DNA of 64,000 bases from DASPLX01 sp035627375 (GCA_035627375.1 DASPLX010000007.1:62001-126000), one strand, 5' to 3'. Counted from the first letter of the stretch, positions 41,180 to 50,580 are shown. Translations and numbers: made by a program. The notes: a model not told the origin generated them from the letters alone.

Positions 41180-43366
41180 GTGAGCCGAACACACTTCCGG
41201 CCGGCCTTGGCCGCCCTCGCGCTACTGGGCGCAATGTCGTTCGCTGCCTATTTCCAGCTCTGCCAAGATGACACGAATTCCGCCGCCTCGCCGGGCCACC
41301 CGCCCGCCGGCGATCCGGCCGCTTCCACAACGTTCGACTGGAGCGGAGTCGCCACGCTCGTCGCCGGCGACAATACGTCCGGTTATGCGGATGGAAATGC
41401 GCGGCAGGCGCGCTTCGCCGATCCGTTCGGCATAGCGGTCGACAAGGATGGCAATCTCTACGTAGCCGACGCCGGCGACAACAATCGCATTCGCAGGATC
41501 GCGGCCGACGGCACGGTCGCGACTTACGCGGGATCGAAAGAAGGCTTCGCGGATGGTCCGACGGCGATGGCCGCATTCCACACGCCGTCGGCCCTGGCGC
41601 TGGACGGTGCCGGCAATCTTCTGATTGCCGATACCGGCAACAACGCCATCCGGCGAATCACGCCGCAAGGCATCGTCACCACCGTCGCCGGAAGCGGCAA
41701 ACCCGGCTTACGCGACGGCCCGGCGGCAGAAGCGCAATTCAATGGTCCGGTCGGCCTCGCCGCGGACAAACAAGGCAACATTTATGTCGCGGATACGTAT
41801 AACGACCGTATCCGGATGATCACGCCGGAAGGACAAGTGAAGACGCTTGCCGGCGGCGACCGCCCCGGCTTTCGCGATGGGCCCGGGCCAGCCGCCCTGT
41901 TCGACACGCCGTGCGGCATAGCCGTCGACGCGCAAGGCGACTTGCTGATCGCCGACACCCGTAACAACGCGATACGCAAGCTAACCAAGGAAGCGCAAGT
42001 CACGACGGTGGCGCTGGCGGCCGACAATGAGCGCAACGGGCTGTTGCGGCGACCGCTCAGCCTGGTCTCGACACACGACGGCTTTCTCTATATCGCGGAA
42101 GCGGCGCGCGGCCGCATTCTGCAACTCTCGCCCACCGGCGAATTGCGCGCCCTGCGGAATGCCGACACGACGGACGAACCGGGCGCCTCGGTACGCTTCA
42201 AGCGTCCATCCGGTCTGGCGCTGGACAAGCACGGCGCCTTGTACATAGCCGATGCGACAGCGCGCGCGATATACCGATTCGCCCCGGCGAATCCGAAAGC
42301 GACCAAGCCCACCGTCATGAGCGCTGCAGTCGCCGCGGATCCGGCGCCGATATCCGAGGCGATCCCGGCAACGGAACCGCACGCATTGCGACTGCCTTGG
42401 CCGGTACAGCCGCAACATGGCTGGCATGAGGTCGTCGGCACCATGGGCGAGGTGCGCGGAAATTACAACGGCGAAAGCCGCGATCATTTTCACGGCGGCG
42501 TCGATATTCGGGCGACGCTCGGAACGCCGGTGCTGGCCATTGCCGCGGAAAAGATCAGCCATCCGATTCCGAATTGGGGCTATGGCGAACTGAACGAAGG
42601 CTTGAGCGTGAACACGCTGAGTTATATCCACATGCGGGTCGGACGCAACGAGAAGGATGCGGTGCTCGATGCCGCGAAATTCATGCCGCTCAAGGATGAT
42701 GCCGATCGCCTGTCGCGCGTGCGCGTAAAGCGCGGAACCCGATTCGCCGGCGGCGAGCAGCTCGGCACCGTCAATCGCATGTATCACGTGCACCTGAATT
42801 TCGCGCCGGCCGGCCTGGAGTCCAATCCGCTGGCCCTGTCGTTTCCGGGATTTTCCGATCGTGTGGCGCCTCGGATCGTCGGTATCCACCTGCTCGGGGC
42901 CAGCGGAAAAACCCTCACCCAAAAGCGCCGCGGGCGCGTGCTGGTAACGCGCGCCGTCGCCGATGCCTTGGATATCGTGGTGGATGCCTATGACCAGGTC
43001 GACGGCAATCAGGCACGTCGGCGTCTCGGCCTGTACCGGCTCGGCTATCAGATCCTGCTTGCGAACGGCACGCCGGCTCCCGGCTTCCAAAACCCGCGCA
43101 TCAATCTTGAATTCAATCGCCTGCCGGCGGATCGCGAGGCGGTGAAGATCGCCTATGCCGGCGACAGCGGCGACATCGTGCACGGCGCCTCTCCCACCCG
43201 CTTTCTCTATGTCGTCACCAATACCGTACGCGACGGTGTCGCGCGCCCCGGCAGTTGGCGGGCGTCGGAGTTGCCGCCTGGAGATTACGTGATCAGGATT
43301 CTTGCCGCCGACTACGCGGGAAACGAAGCAACCAAGGGACGCGACTTACCGGTCACAATCGAATAA
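41180..43366 (+). CDS. NHL-repeat beta-propeller fused to an M23-type peptidase
   Basis: A 728-residue envelope protein with a GTG start at 41180 and one hydrophobic segment at residues 8-25. Residues 57-350 contain at least five NHL repeats, with the recurring pattern F-x-x-P-x-G-I-A-x-D-x-x-G-N-L-Y-V-A-D (for example NIYVADTYNDRIRMITPEGQ). After a Pro/Ala linker, residues about 405-560 form an M23/LytM-like domain in which the zinc ligands are visible: H438 and D442 (DHFHGGVDI), then H536-x-H538 (YHVHLNF). The last 170 residues are a beta-sandwich-like region (DYVIRILAADYAGNEATKG). M23 enzymes cut peptidoglycan cross-links. This pairing with a propeller is unusual; substrate and role are unknown. 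Confidence 0.82.
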   Translation: MSRTHFRPALAALALLGAMSFAAYFQLCQDDTNSAASPGHPPAGDPAASTTFDWSGVATLVAGDNTSGYADGNARQARFADPFGIAVDKDGNLYVADAGDNNRIRRIAADGTVATYAGSKEGFADGPTAMAAFHTPSALALDGAGNLLIADTGNNAIRRITPQGIVTTVAGSGKPGLRDGPAAEAQFNGPVGLAADKQGNIYVADTYNDRIRMITPEGQVKTLAGGDRPGFRDGPGPAALFDTPCGIAVDAQGDLLIADTRNNAIRKLTKEAQVTTVALAADNERNGLLRRPLSLVSTHDGFLYIAEAARGRILQLSPTGELRALRNADTTDEPGASVRFKRPSGLALDKHGALYIADATARAIYRFAPANPKATKPTVMSAAVAADPAPISEAIPATEPHALRLPWPVQPQHGWHEVVGTMGEVRGNYNGESRDHFHGGVDIRATLGTPVLAIAAEKISHPIPNWGYGELNEGLSVNTLSYIHMRVGRNEKDAVLDAAKFMPLKDDADRLSRVRVKRGTRFAGGEQLGTVNRMYHVHLNFAPAGLESNPLALSFPGFSDRVAPRIVGIHLLGASGKTLTQKRRGRVLVTRAVADALDIVVDAYDQVDGNQARRRLGLYRLGYQILLANGTPAPGFQNPRINLEFNRLPADREAVKIAYAGDSGDIVHGASPTRFLYVVTNTVRDGVARPGSWRASELPPGDYVIRILAADYAGNEATKGRDLPVTIE

Positions 43367-43724
43367 GGATCCGACCATTGCCGAAAAACCGTCGGATTTC
43401 GGTTCGCCGCTCTCGATTCGCCACAAACGCAAAACGGCGGCATTGCACCGCCGTTTTGCCAGTCCCACCCGGGGACGCGTCGCAAGAGCCTTTCGTTTGC
43501 TCTTCGACACCGCATCATTCGAGACGCGGTCACCGGTTCATTCAGTATGCGGACCACTTACTTCTTCCGATACCTTGCCCCAAAGGCTGAACCGTCACAA
43601 AACACTATAGTCGAGACCTTCGAATATGCAAGGTATCGGAGGCATTTTTATGTTGTTTTTTTCTTGCTTTCCTCAAGGAAAAATTAGCTCCCGAAAGCAA
43701 TCAGAATACTCAGGCATTCTCCGT
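43367..43724. other. Convergent intergenic region with hairpins
   Basis: This 358-base gap lies between the NHL-M23 gene and the S49 protease gene, which end towards each other. It holds a 12-bp stem GCAAAACGGCGG/CCGCCGTTTTGC at 43429-43459 (loop CATTGCA) and a 13-bp inverted repeat TCCGATACCTTGC at 43566-43578 and 43628-43640, followed by T-rich sequence. I see no convincing gene; the stems probably end transcription from both sides. Confidence 0.55.
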
Positions 43725-44765
43725 TCAACGCAGGCTCGATTTACCACTCTCCCAAAGAGACTTCACCACTCCCGCGCCCACCGAGGCGCCGAACTTCTTG
43801 AGCACGCGCTCGGATAATCCCTCCTGCTGCGTGTAATCGACTATATCTTCCACCTTGATCACGTCGCGCGCGACGCTGCTGACCGTACCGTAGCCGTCGG
43901 CAAGCCCCATCTCGACCGCCTTGGCTCCGCTCCAGAACAGGCCGGAAAACGTCTCGGGAGTTTCCTTCAAACGTTCGCCCCGTCCTTGGCGAACGACACT
44001 GATGAATTGCTGATGTATCTCGTTCAGCATCTCTTGCGCATATTCTTTCTGCTTCGTCGTCTGCGGGCTGAACGGATCCATGAAACTCTTGTTCTCGCCG
44101 GCGGTAAGCATGCGACGCTCGACACCCAGCTTGTCCATCAGCCCGGTGAACCCGAAGCCGTCCATCAATACGCCGATCGAGCCGATGATGCTGGCCTTGT
44201 TCACGAAGATCTTGTCGGCGGCGGCCGCAACATAGTAGCCGCCCGACGCGCAAACCTCGTCGACGACGACGTAGAGGGGTTTGTTCGGATAGGTCTTGCG
44301 CAAGCGGACGATCTCGTCATTGATCATGCCGGCCTGCACCGGGCTGCCGCCCGGGCTATTGATACGGAGTATCACCCCGACCGACTGGCTGTCTTCGTAG
44401 GCGCTGCCGAGCGCGGAAATCACGGTCTCGGCGGAACCCGGGGCACCGGTTTCGATGGCGCCGTCGATCTCGATCAGCGCGGTATGCGTCCCCTGCCCTT
44501 CGACTTCCGGCGCGCCCATGTCGAAAGCCATCCATAGCGCAAAGAACACCATGGCCAGCGTCGCCATCTTGAAGAAGATGCCCCAGCGACGGCGCGCGCG
44601 TTGCTCCTTGAGCGCTTCGAAGGCGAGTTTCTCGAGCAATTCGCGCTCCCATCCATCCTTGCGCGGCGGATCTTGCGGCAGCTTGCCGCCCGATCTTTGA
44701 TAGCCGGGAGCGGCTTCATCCTGAGGCCATTGCGGCGGATTGTTTTCGAAATTATCGTTGCTCAT
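43725..44765 (-). CDS. sppA: S49 family signal peptide peptidase (SppA-like)
   Basis: A 346-residue membrane protease. An N-terminal cytoplasmic part precedes one membrane helix at about 63-83 (WGIFFKMATLAMVFFALWMA). The Ser of VVDEVCASGGYYVAAAADKI and the Lys of NKASIIGSIGVLMDGFGF form the Ser-Lys dyad across subunits, and ILRINSPGGSPVQAGMI is typical. This is the short, single-domain SppA form. It degrades cleaved signal peptides. It ends the operon rluC-HAD-Rieske-sppA. Confidence 0.92.
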   Translation of the reverse strand: MSNDNFENNPPQWPQDEAAPGYQRSGGKLPQDPPRKDGWERELLEKLAFEALKEQRARRRWGIFFKMATLAMVFFALWMAFDMGAPEVEGQGTHTALIEIDGAIETGAPGSAETVISALGSAYEDSQSVGVILRINSPGGSPVQAGMINDEIVRLRKTYPNKPLYVVVDEVCASGGYYVAAAADKIFVNKASIIGSIGVLMDGFGFTGLMDKLGVERRMLTAGENKSFMDPFSPQTTKQKEYAQEMLNEIHQQFISVVRQGRGERLKETPETFSGLFWSGAKAVEMGLADGYGTVSSVARDVIKVEDIVDYTQQEGLSERVLKKFGASVGAGVVKSLWESGKSSLR

Positions 44766-44816
44766 CGCTTTTCTGCCTTTTTCAATGTTCTCTCAAGCGC
44801 CATTCGACCGCGGCGA

Positions 44817-45188
44817 TCAGGCGCGTGCGGGACGAACGTATTCATCGGGCTGCCAGAATACTTGATTGTCCTTTTCCACCACAATGATGGGACGCAAGCG
44901 TCCCCCACGACAAGGCCCTCCCATGCAGTGGCCGCTCTCCGGCGCATAAATGGCGCCGTGCGTCGAACACATCAAGTAGAGGCCGCTCGACTCGAAAAAT
45001 TCGCCTTCCGACCAATCAAGTTCGATCGGCACATGGGCGCAGCGATTCAAATAGCCATAGGCCGTATTGTTATAGCGGACGACGAAGCCGGTCGTATCCT
45101 CGCCGAACGCGGTCACGGGAAAGCGCACGCCCTTGCCGCCCTCGACGAGGTCGGCGGAGGCGCAAATGGCGATCAAGGACTCGGACAT
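44817..45188 (-). CDS. Rieske [2Fe-2S] domain protein
   Basis: The start ATG at 45188 has AGGA seven bases upstream; an ATG at 45218 overlapping the HAD gene stop is also possible. The product is 123 residues. The cluster motifs are C-x-H in NRCAHVPIELDW and C-x2-H in LMCSTHGAIYAPESGHCMGG, a ferredoxin-type Rieske centre with an extra Cys pair in CMGGPCRGG. No membrane segment is seen, so it is a soluble electron carrier or assembly factor. It lies between the HAD phosphatase and sppA; the partner is unknown. Confidence 0.88.
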   Translation of the reverse strand: MSESLIAICASADLVEGGKGVRFPVTAFGEDTTGFVVRYNNTAYGYLNRCAHVPIELDWSEGEFFESSGLYLMCSTHGAIYAPESGHCMGGPCRGGRLRPIIVVEKDNQVFWQPDEYVRPARA

Positions 45189-45214
45189 GGAGGAATCCTC
45201 AGTAGAGCCGCCCA

Positions 45215-45874
45215 TCATGCATTCTCGCTCAGCCAGGCATGCAATTCCGCCACGGAACGCGCGGCGAATATCGGCTCCAGCGCCAGCAATTCCTGCTCGG
45301 GGTGGGCCCCATAGTGCACCGCGATGCCCGCGGCTCCCGCATTCTTCGCCATCTGCAGATCGTGCGTCGTGTCGCCGATCATGACGGTACGCCGCATGTC
45401 CTGGCCGAGTTCGCGCGTCAATTCCTGCAGCATGGCCGGATGCGGCTTCGAAAACGTCTCATCGGCGCAGCGCGTCGCATCGAACAGCGAGGTCAGCTTC
45501 GTGGTATCGAGCGCGCGATGCAGGCCGACGCGGCTCTTGCCGGTGGCGACCGCCAGGAAATACCCCTGCTGCGACAGATCCGCCAGCATGTCGCGCACGC
45601 CGTCGAACAAGGTCAAATCCTGATCGCGGCTCAGATAGTGATAGCGATAGCGCTCCACCATGCGCGGATACATTTTCGGATCGAGGCCGGGCAGCGCCGC
45701 CTGCATCGCATCGTGCAATCCGAGGCCGATGACATACGACGCGCTCTTGTGATCGGGGACCGGCAGGCCGAGGTCCTTGGCGGCGGCCTGGATACTCTTG
45801 ACGATCGCGGCCGTGCTGTCCATCAAGGTGCCGTCCCAATCGAAGACGATCAGGTCAAATTGTTTTCTTGCCAT
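45215..45874 (-). CDS. HAD-IA family hydrolase (phosphoglycolate phosphatase-like)
   Basis: A 219-residue HAD enzyme. Motif I is VFDWDGTLMDS, motif II LAVATGKSRVGL, motif III KPHPAML and motif IV MIGDTTHDLQMAKNAGAAGI. The alpha-helical cap (SIQAAAKDLGLPVPDHKSAS) is of the C1 type. Relatives beside rluC in proteobacteria act as phosphoglycolate or pyrophosphate phosphatases; the substrate here is not decided. It follows rluC by 41 bp and its stop touches the Rieske gene. Confidence 0.88.
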   Translation of the reverse strand: MARKQFDLIVFDWDGTLMDSTAAIVKSIQAAAKDLGLPVPDHKSASYVIGLGLHDAMQAALPGLDPKMYPRMVERYRYHYLSRDQDLTLFDGVRDMLADLSQQGYFLAVATGKSRVGLHRALDTTKLTSLFDATRCADETFSKPHPAMLQELTRELGQDMRRTVMIGDTTHDLQMAKNAGAAGIAVHYGAHPEQELLALEPIFAARSVAELHAWLSENA

Positions 45875-45915
45875 GTCGCTGGGCGATAGAGAATGAGGTG
45901 TCGCAACCTATATGG

Positions 45916-46914
45916 TCACGATTCGAGGCTTTTCAAAAACCGTTCGCATTCTAGCGGCAAAGGCGCGTTCAACGTAACCGGGTTGCCGGTTTCGGGATGA
46001 ATGAACGTGATCTGATGAGCATGCAAAAACATGCGCTTGAGCGCGGCACGCTTGCCTTCCGCCTTTTGCAACTGGCGATTCAATATGAAGTTGCCATATT
46101 TCTCGTCGCCCGCGATCGGGAAACCGCTCGAAGCAAGATGTACGCGGATTTGATGCGTGCGACCGGTTTTCAGCTCCGCTTCGAGCAACGCGAACTCGTT
46201 GAATTTCTTCAACAAATGGAAGACCGTATGCGATGGCTGACCATCGGGCTGGACGCGTACGCGACGCTCGCCATCCGGCGTCGTATATTTGAACAACGGC
46301 AACTTGATGTGTTGCTTCGTATTTCTCCAGTCGCCATGCACGAGCGTGAAATAACGCTTGTCGGTCTGGCCGTCGCGCATCTGGTCGTGCAGGCTGGTCA
46401 AGGCGGAACGCTTCTTGGCCAGCAGCAAAATGCCCGAGGTTTCACGATCGAGACGATGGACGAGCTCGAGAAATTTCGCATGAGGCCGGGATGCCCGCAA
46501 TTGCTCGATGACGCCATAACTGACGCCGGAACCGCCATGCACCGCCACGCCGGCGGGCTTGTCGATGACGAGCAAATAATTATCTTCAAGCAAAATCTTG
46601 AATTCAGCGCCAGGCACCGTGTTTTCCTGCTTCTCCGCAAGCCGGATCGGCGGCACCCGCACCACGTCGCCCGCTTCGAGCCGGTAAGTCTGATCGATCC
46701 GGCCCTTGTTCACCCGGACTTCGCCGGACCGGAGAATGCGATAAACATGGCTCTTGGGAACGCCCTTGCAAATGCGCAGCAAAAAATTATCGATGCGCTG
46801 GCCGGCCTCTTCTTCGGAAATCGTGAGCAACTGTACCTGTGGGGGGACTTGTTGCGACTGGGAAACCGAGGTTATTTCAGCTTCTTTCCCGGAAAATCTC
46901 GCTAAGTCCTTCAT
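45916..46914 (-). CDS. rluC: 23S rRNA pseudouridine(955/2504/2580) synthase
   Basis: The start is ATG at 46914 (MKDLARFSGKEAE), 332 residues; the frame is open to 47061 but that part is non-conserved. An S4 domain (QRIDNFLLRICKGVPKSHVY) precedes the pseudouridine synthase domain with HRLDRETSGILLLAKKRSAL (catalytic Asp) and GRTHQIRVHLASSGFPIAGD. It modifies 23S rRNA. It is divergent from rne, as in E. coli. No Shine-Dalgarno is seen, and TATATT lies only four bases before ATG. Confidence 0.94.
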   Translation of the reverse strand: MKDLARFSGKEAEITSVSQSQQVPPQVQLLTISEEEAGQRIDNFLLRICKGVPKSHVYRILRSGEVRVNKGRIDQTYRLEAGDVVRVPPIRLAEKQENTVPGAEFKILLEDNYLLVIDKPAGVAVHGGSGVSYGVIEQLRASRPHAKFLELVHRLDRETSGILLLAKKRSALTSLHDQMRDGQTDKRYFTLVHGDWRNTKQHIKLPLFKYTTPDGERRVRVQPDGQPSHTVFHLLKKFNEFALLEAELKTGRTHQIRVHLASSGFPIAGDEKYGNFILNRQLQKAEGKRAALKRMFLHAHQITFIHPETGNPVTLNAPLPLECERFLKSLES

Positions 46915-47496
46915 TTTGAATATATAATTGGTCGCCGCGGCCACAAAGCCGCAGCGCGTGTAAGAATAAAAAGCACATTCTACACAGGGGCGTCTTTGTC
47001 GGCCTCGCCAATTTTGCAAATTCGACGGAGAAAGATGTGTACGCATCATCCTTCCGCGCATCAGGGTTGCACCGCTGTTGCAATCGGACCGCGGTCGAGG
47101 TTCAAGCCTCCCAAGGATGTCGAACTCGATTGTTTGGACTGTATGGATATGTCTGGCAAGCCGGCCGCCTGGTAATACGGGCGGAAGGCTTGCCGGTTGA
47201 TGTGGTCGAAGCGTTTTTGCCGATTCTGCTGAACCTTATGCATTGTTTAGCTCAACCAAGCTGCCCGCCGATCGATGGCGCGCTCGCTGCACCCGCTACC
47301 CGCGGGATGCGGAGCGCGCCGGCGCGCACTCGGCATCCCGATCGCCCGCATCCGCGCCCCGTTGCCGTTTTTGCGCTATTGCGCAATTAGCGGCGCATCA
47401 AGGCAATTCCCTCCCCCAAATACTCCGTTCCCGCGTACATCCCGGTACCAGCCGCACTGGCGGCAATGAAGGCCTTCGGGCCACGGAGCAATAAAA
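46915..47496 (+). promoter_or_regulatory. Long rluC/rne divergent region and rne leader
   Basis: These 582 bases hold no supported gene. RNase E messages carry long structured 5' leaders that allow autoregulation in E. coli. Here GC-rich self-complementary stretches lie between 47270 and 47395 (GCGC runs, and GCGCTATTGCGC at 47374-47385). An AT-rich patch TATATAAT at 46921-46928 is the best -10-like element. The rne Shine-Dalgarno GGAG is at 47484-47487. Leader function is inference. Confidence 0.5.
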
Positions 47497-50400
47497 ATGA
47501 AACGCATGTTGTTCAACGCCACGCAGCAGGAAGAACTGCGCGTGGCGATTGTCGATGGGCAAAAGCTCATCGACATCGATATCGAAACCACTGGACGCGA
47601 ACAACGCAAGTCCAACATCTATAAGGGCGTCATTACCCGCATCGAGCCCTCGCTCGAAGCCTGCTTCGTCAACTACGGCGAAGAGCGTCACGGCTTCCTG
47701 CCGTTCAAGGAAGTCGCCCGCAGCTACTTCAAGGAAGGCATCGACGTCCGTAACGCTTCCATCAAGGATGCGCTGCGCGAAGGCCAGGAAATCATGGTCC
47801 AGGTCGAGAAGGAAGAGCGCGGCAATAAAGGCGCCGCCCTCACCTCCTTCATTTCCCTGGCTGGCCGTTATCTGGTCCTGATGCCGAACAATCCGCGCGG
47901 CGGCGGTGTGTCGCGCCGTGTCGAAGGCGAGGATCGCCAGGAATTGCGCGAGACCATGGACAAGCTGGAATTGCCGTCCGGCATGTCCGTCATTGCCCGC
48001 ACCGCAGGCATCGGCCGCAGCGTCGAAGAACTGCAATGGGACCTGAACTACCTGCTGCAATTGTGGCGAGCCATCGAAAGCGCCGGCAAATCGGCGCCGG
48101 GCGCCTTCCTGATCTACCAGGAATCCTCGCTCGTCATCCGCGCGATCCGCGATTATTTCCAGCCGGATATCGGCGAAATCCTGATCGATACCGACGACAT
48201 CTACGAACAGGCACAGCAGTTCATGGGCCACGTGATGCCGGACATGGTGCACCGGGTCAAGCGTTACCGCGACGACGTGCCGCTGTTCTCGCGCTTCCAG
48301 ATCGAGCACCAGATCGAGACCGCGTATTCCCGCACCGTGCCGCTGCCCTCCGGCGGCGCCATCGTGATCGACCACACCGAAGCGCTGGTGTCGATCGACG
48401 TCAACTCCGCACGCGCCACGCGCGGCGGCGACATCGAGACCACGGCGTTCAACACCAATCTCGAAGCAGCCGATGAAGTGGCACGCCAGTTGCGCCTGCG
48501 CGACCTGGGCGGCCTGATCGTGATCGACTTCATCGACATGGAGAACGCCAAGAACCAGCGCGAGATCGAGAACCGCCTGAAAGACGCCCTGCGCTATGAC
48601 CGCGCCCGCGTGCAGATGGGCAAGATCTCGCGTTTCGGCCTGATGGAATTGTCGCGCCAGCGCCTGCGTCCGTCGCTTTCCGAAGGCAGCCACGTGACCT
48701 GCCCGCGCTGCAACGGCACCGGCCACATCCGCGATACCGAATCGTCCGCATTGCAAGTCCTGCGCATCATCCAGGAAGAAGCGATGAAGGAAAACTCCGC
48801 CGCCATCCACGTGCAGGCGCCGGTCGACGTGGCCGCCTTCCTGCTCAACGAAAAGCGCGGCGAAATCCTGAAGATCGAGACGCGCCACCGCGTCACGGTC
48901 ATCCTGATCCCGAACAAGCATCTCGAGACGCCGCACTACAAGCTCGAGCGCATCAAGCACGACGACCCGCGCCTCGAAGACCACCAGCCGAGCTATAGCA
49001 TGGCCGAGGAAGTCGACACCGACATCGGCTACAACAAGCGCCAGAAGGACGACGTCAAACCGCGCCAGGAAGCCGTGGTCAAGGGCATCACGCCGGATCA
49101 GCCGGCGCCGATCGTCGAGCGCAAGCCGGTCGAGGAAGTTCCGGCCGTGGCCGCTCCCGCCGAGGAAGGTTTCTTCAGCCGTCTGTTCGGCCTGTTCCGC
49201 AAGAAGCCGGCCGCGCCGGTCGTGGCGCCGGTACCGGCCCTCGAAACCAAGCAACAGCGCGGAGAGCGCGACCGCAATGGGCGCGGCGGCCGCAATAATC
49301 GTCGCGGCGGCCGTGGCCGCGACCGTGGCGAGGAGCGTAGCGCCGGCCGTGGCGAAGAGCGCACTGCGGGTCGTGCCGACTCCGGCCGCGTTGATTCCGG
49401 CCGTGCCGAGACTGGCCGTGCCGAGACTGGCCGTGCCGAGACCCGCGCGGAAAACACAAAGCCGATGCCGGCTGCGCAACAGGAAGCAACCCATGCTCAA
49501 CCGGAACGCGCCCCGCGCCAGCAGCAAGGCGAAGGCCGGCGCGAACGCAATGAGCGCCAGCGTCAGGCGCGCGAAGAGCGCAAGGAGGCCATGAAGGAAG
49601 CGGCAGCGGAGGCCAAGGCCGAGGAAAAACTGGTAGCCGTCGAAGCAACGGTCCAGGAAACGGTTGCCGCGACCGCGGAGCCCGTCGTCGCCGACCAGGA
49701 AGGCGCCTCCGCCGCACTGCCGGCAGGCGAGCAAGGCGAAGAGCGTCGCCGTCGCCGTCGCCGCGGCGGCCGCAACCGCAACCGCCGCGATCGCGAACAA
49801 GGCGAATCGACCGAAGCCCTTGACGATGCCGAAGCGGGCGAGGCCGTCGCCGAGGCGGAAGACAATCCGCAGCGCGAACTGGAAATCATGGAACCGGCCG
49901 CGGCCGCCGAGCCTGCCGCCGCCAAGGCGGAAACCGTGCCGGTCGCAACGGAAGCAGCCGTGCCCGTCGAGCATGTCGAGCCTGCCGCGGAACAAGCGCA
50001 ACATGTCGCGGCCGAACCGGTTGCTGCCGCCCCCGTGGAAGCGGCGCCTGTGACGGCCGCGCCGACGGAGACTGCTCCGACAGAGGCGATCGAGACACCG
50101 GCGCCGGTTGCCGTCGAGCCGGCTGCCCAGCCGATTGCCGTCGTCGAACCGGCGGTCGAACCTATGGCGGAGACCGCCGCCGAGGCGCCCGCTCCAAGCG
50201 TGCAGCAGGAAATTCCCTTCCATGCGGAAGAGCCTGCACTGGTCGCTGCGGGTGCCGAGGTTGCCGAAGCGCCGGCCCATGCCGTGACGGCCGCGCCGAA
50301 GACGCAAGCAACCAGCGTCGAAACCGCGCAGATCGCACCGACACCGATGCAGCTCGATGCTTTCCAGGGCATGCTTTCTGCCGCCGGCCTGACCCTCGCG

Positions 50401-50538
50401 GTCACCGATCCGGAAAAGCTGCGTGCCGCCCAGGAAGAAGCGGCCAAGATCGTGCAACCGCAACGCGTGCCGCGCCAGCGCAAGCCGCTGCCGCCGCCGT
50501 CGACCGAACCTCTGGTCCAGGTCGAAACGCGCCGCTGA
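47497..50538 (+). CDS. rne: Ribonuclease E
   Basis: A 1013-residue endoribonuclease. The S1 domain lies at about 39-119, the catalytic Asp residues are D301 (VSIDVNSARATRG) and D344 (IVIDFIDMEN), and the zinc link is C402-x2-C405 (TCPRCNGTGH). Everything after about residue 510 is disordered: first Arg/Gly-rich RNA-binding stretches (NRRGGRGRDRGEERS) and repeated short RAETG units, then an Ala/Glu/Pro-rich tail. The last 60 residues (MQLDAFQGMLSAAGLTLAVT) may bind a degradosome partner. It controls mRNA decay and rRNA/tRNA maturation at the inner membrane. Confidence 0.97.
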   Translation: MKRMLFNATQQEELRVAIVDGQKLIDIDIETTGREQRKSNIYKGVITRIEPSLEACFVNYGEERHGFLPFKEVARSYFKEGIDVRNASIKDALREGQEIMVQVEKEERGNKGAALTSFISLAGRYLVLMPNNPRGGGVSRRVEGEDRQELRETMDKLELPSGMSVIARTAGIGRSVEELQWDLNYLLQLWRAIESAGKSAPGAFLIYQESSLVIRAIRDYFQPDIGEILIDTDDIYEQAQQFMGHVMPDMVHRVKRYRDDVPLFSRFQIEHQIETAYSRTVPLPSGGAIVIDHTEALVSIDVNSARATRGGDIETTAFNTNLEAADEVARQLRLRDLGGLIVIDFIDMENAKNQREIENRLKDALRYDRARVQMGKISRFGLMELSRQRLRPSLSEGSHVTCPRCNGTGHIRDTESSALQVLRIIQEEAMKENSAAIHVQAPVDVAAFLLNEKRGEILKIETRHRVTVILIPNKHLETPHYKLERIKHDDPRLEDHQPSYSMAEEVDTDIGYNKRQKDDVKPRQEAVVKGITPDQPAPIVERKPVEEVPAVAAPAEEGFFSRLFGLFRKKPAAPVVAPVPALETKQQRGERDRNGRGGRNNRRGGRGRDRGEERSAGRGEERTAGRADSGRVDSGRAETGRAETGRAETRAENTKPMPAAQQEATHAQPERAPRQQQGEGRRERNERQRQAREERKEAMKEAAAEAKAEEKLVAVEATVQETVAATAEPVVADQEGASAALPAGEQGEERRRRRRRGGRNRNRRDREQGESTEALDDAEAGEAVAEAEDNPQRELEIMEPAAAAEPAAAKAETVPVATEAAVPVEHVEPAAEQAQHVAAEPVAAAPVEAAPVTAAPTETAPTEAIETPAPVAVEPAAQPIAVVEPAVEPMAETAAEAPAPSVQQEIPFHAEEPALVAAGAEVAEAPAHAVTAAPKTQATSVETAQIAPTPMQLDAFQGMLSAAGLTLAVTDPEKLRAAQEEAAKIVQPQRVPRQRKPLPPPSTEPLVQVETRR

Positions 50539-50544
50539 TTACAT

Positions 50545-50570
50545 TCTCCTCCGGCAAGCGCCGGAGGAGA
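50545..50570 (+). repeat. Perfect 11-bp hairpin after rne
   Basis: TCTCCTCCGGC and GCCGGAGGAGA pair around a four-base loop seven bases after the rne stop. There is no U-tract, so this stem probably protects the 3' end, and the next hairpin terminates. Confidence 0.7.
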
Positions 50571-50580
50571 GTCAGCCAAG

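Noticed and set aside
43626..43817. Possible 63-codon gene in the 43367-43724 gap
   Set aside because: It runs into the end of sppA, and includes one arm of an inverted repeat; no coding signature.
47037..47390. Possible 117-codon gene upstream of rne
   Set aside because: No Shine-Dalgarno, no recognisable motif, and it lies in the probable rne leader.
49375..49445. Short tandem repeats in rne (GACTGGCCGTGCC units)
   Set aside because: In-frame low-complexity coding repeats of the disordered RNase E tail, not a CRISPR array or intergenic repeat.
47398..50463. Long open frame (1021 codons) on the minus strand opposite rne
   Set aside because: It is a mirror of rne, made of Arg/Gly/His-rich low-complexity sequence without domains; the plus-strand gene has all RNase E motifs.
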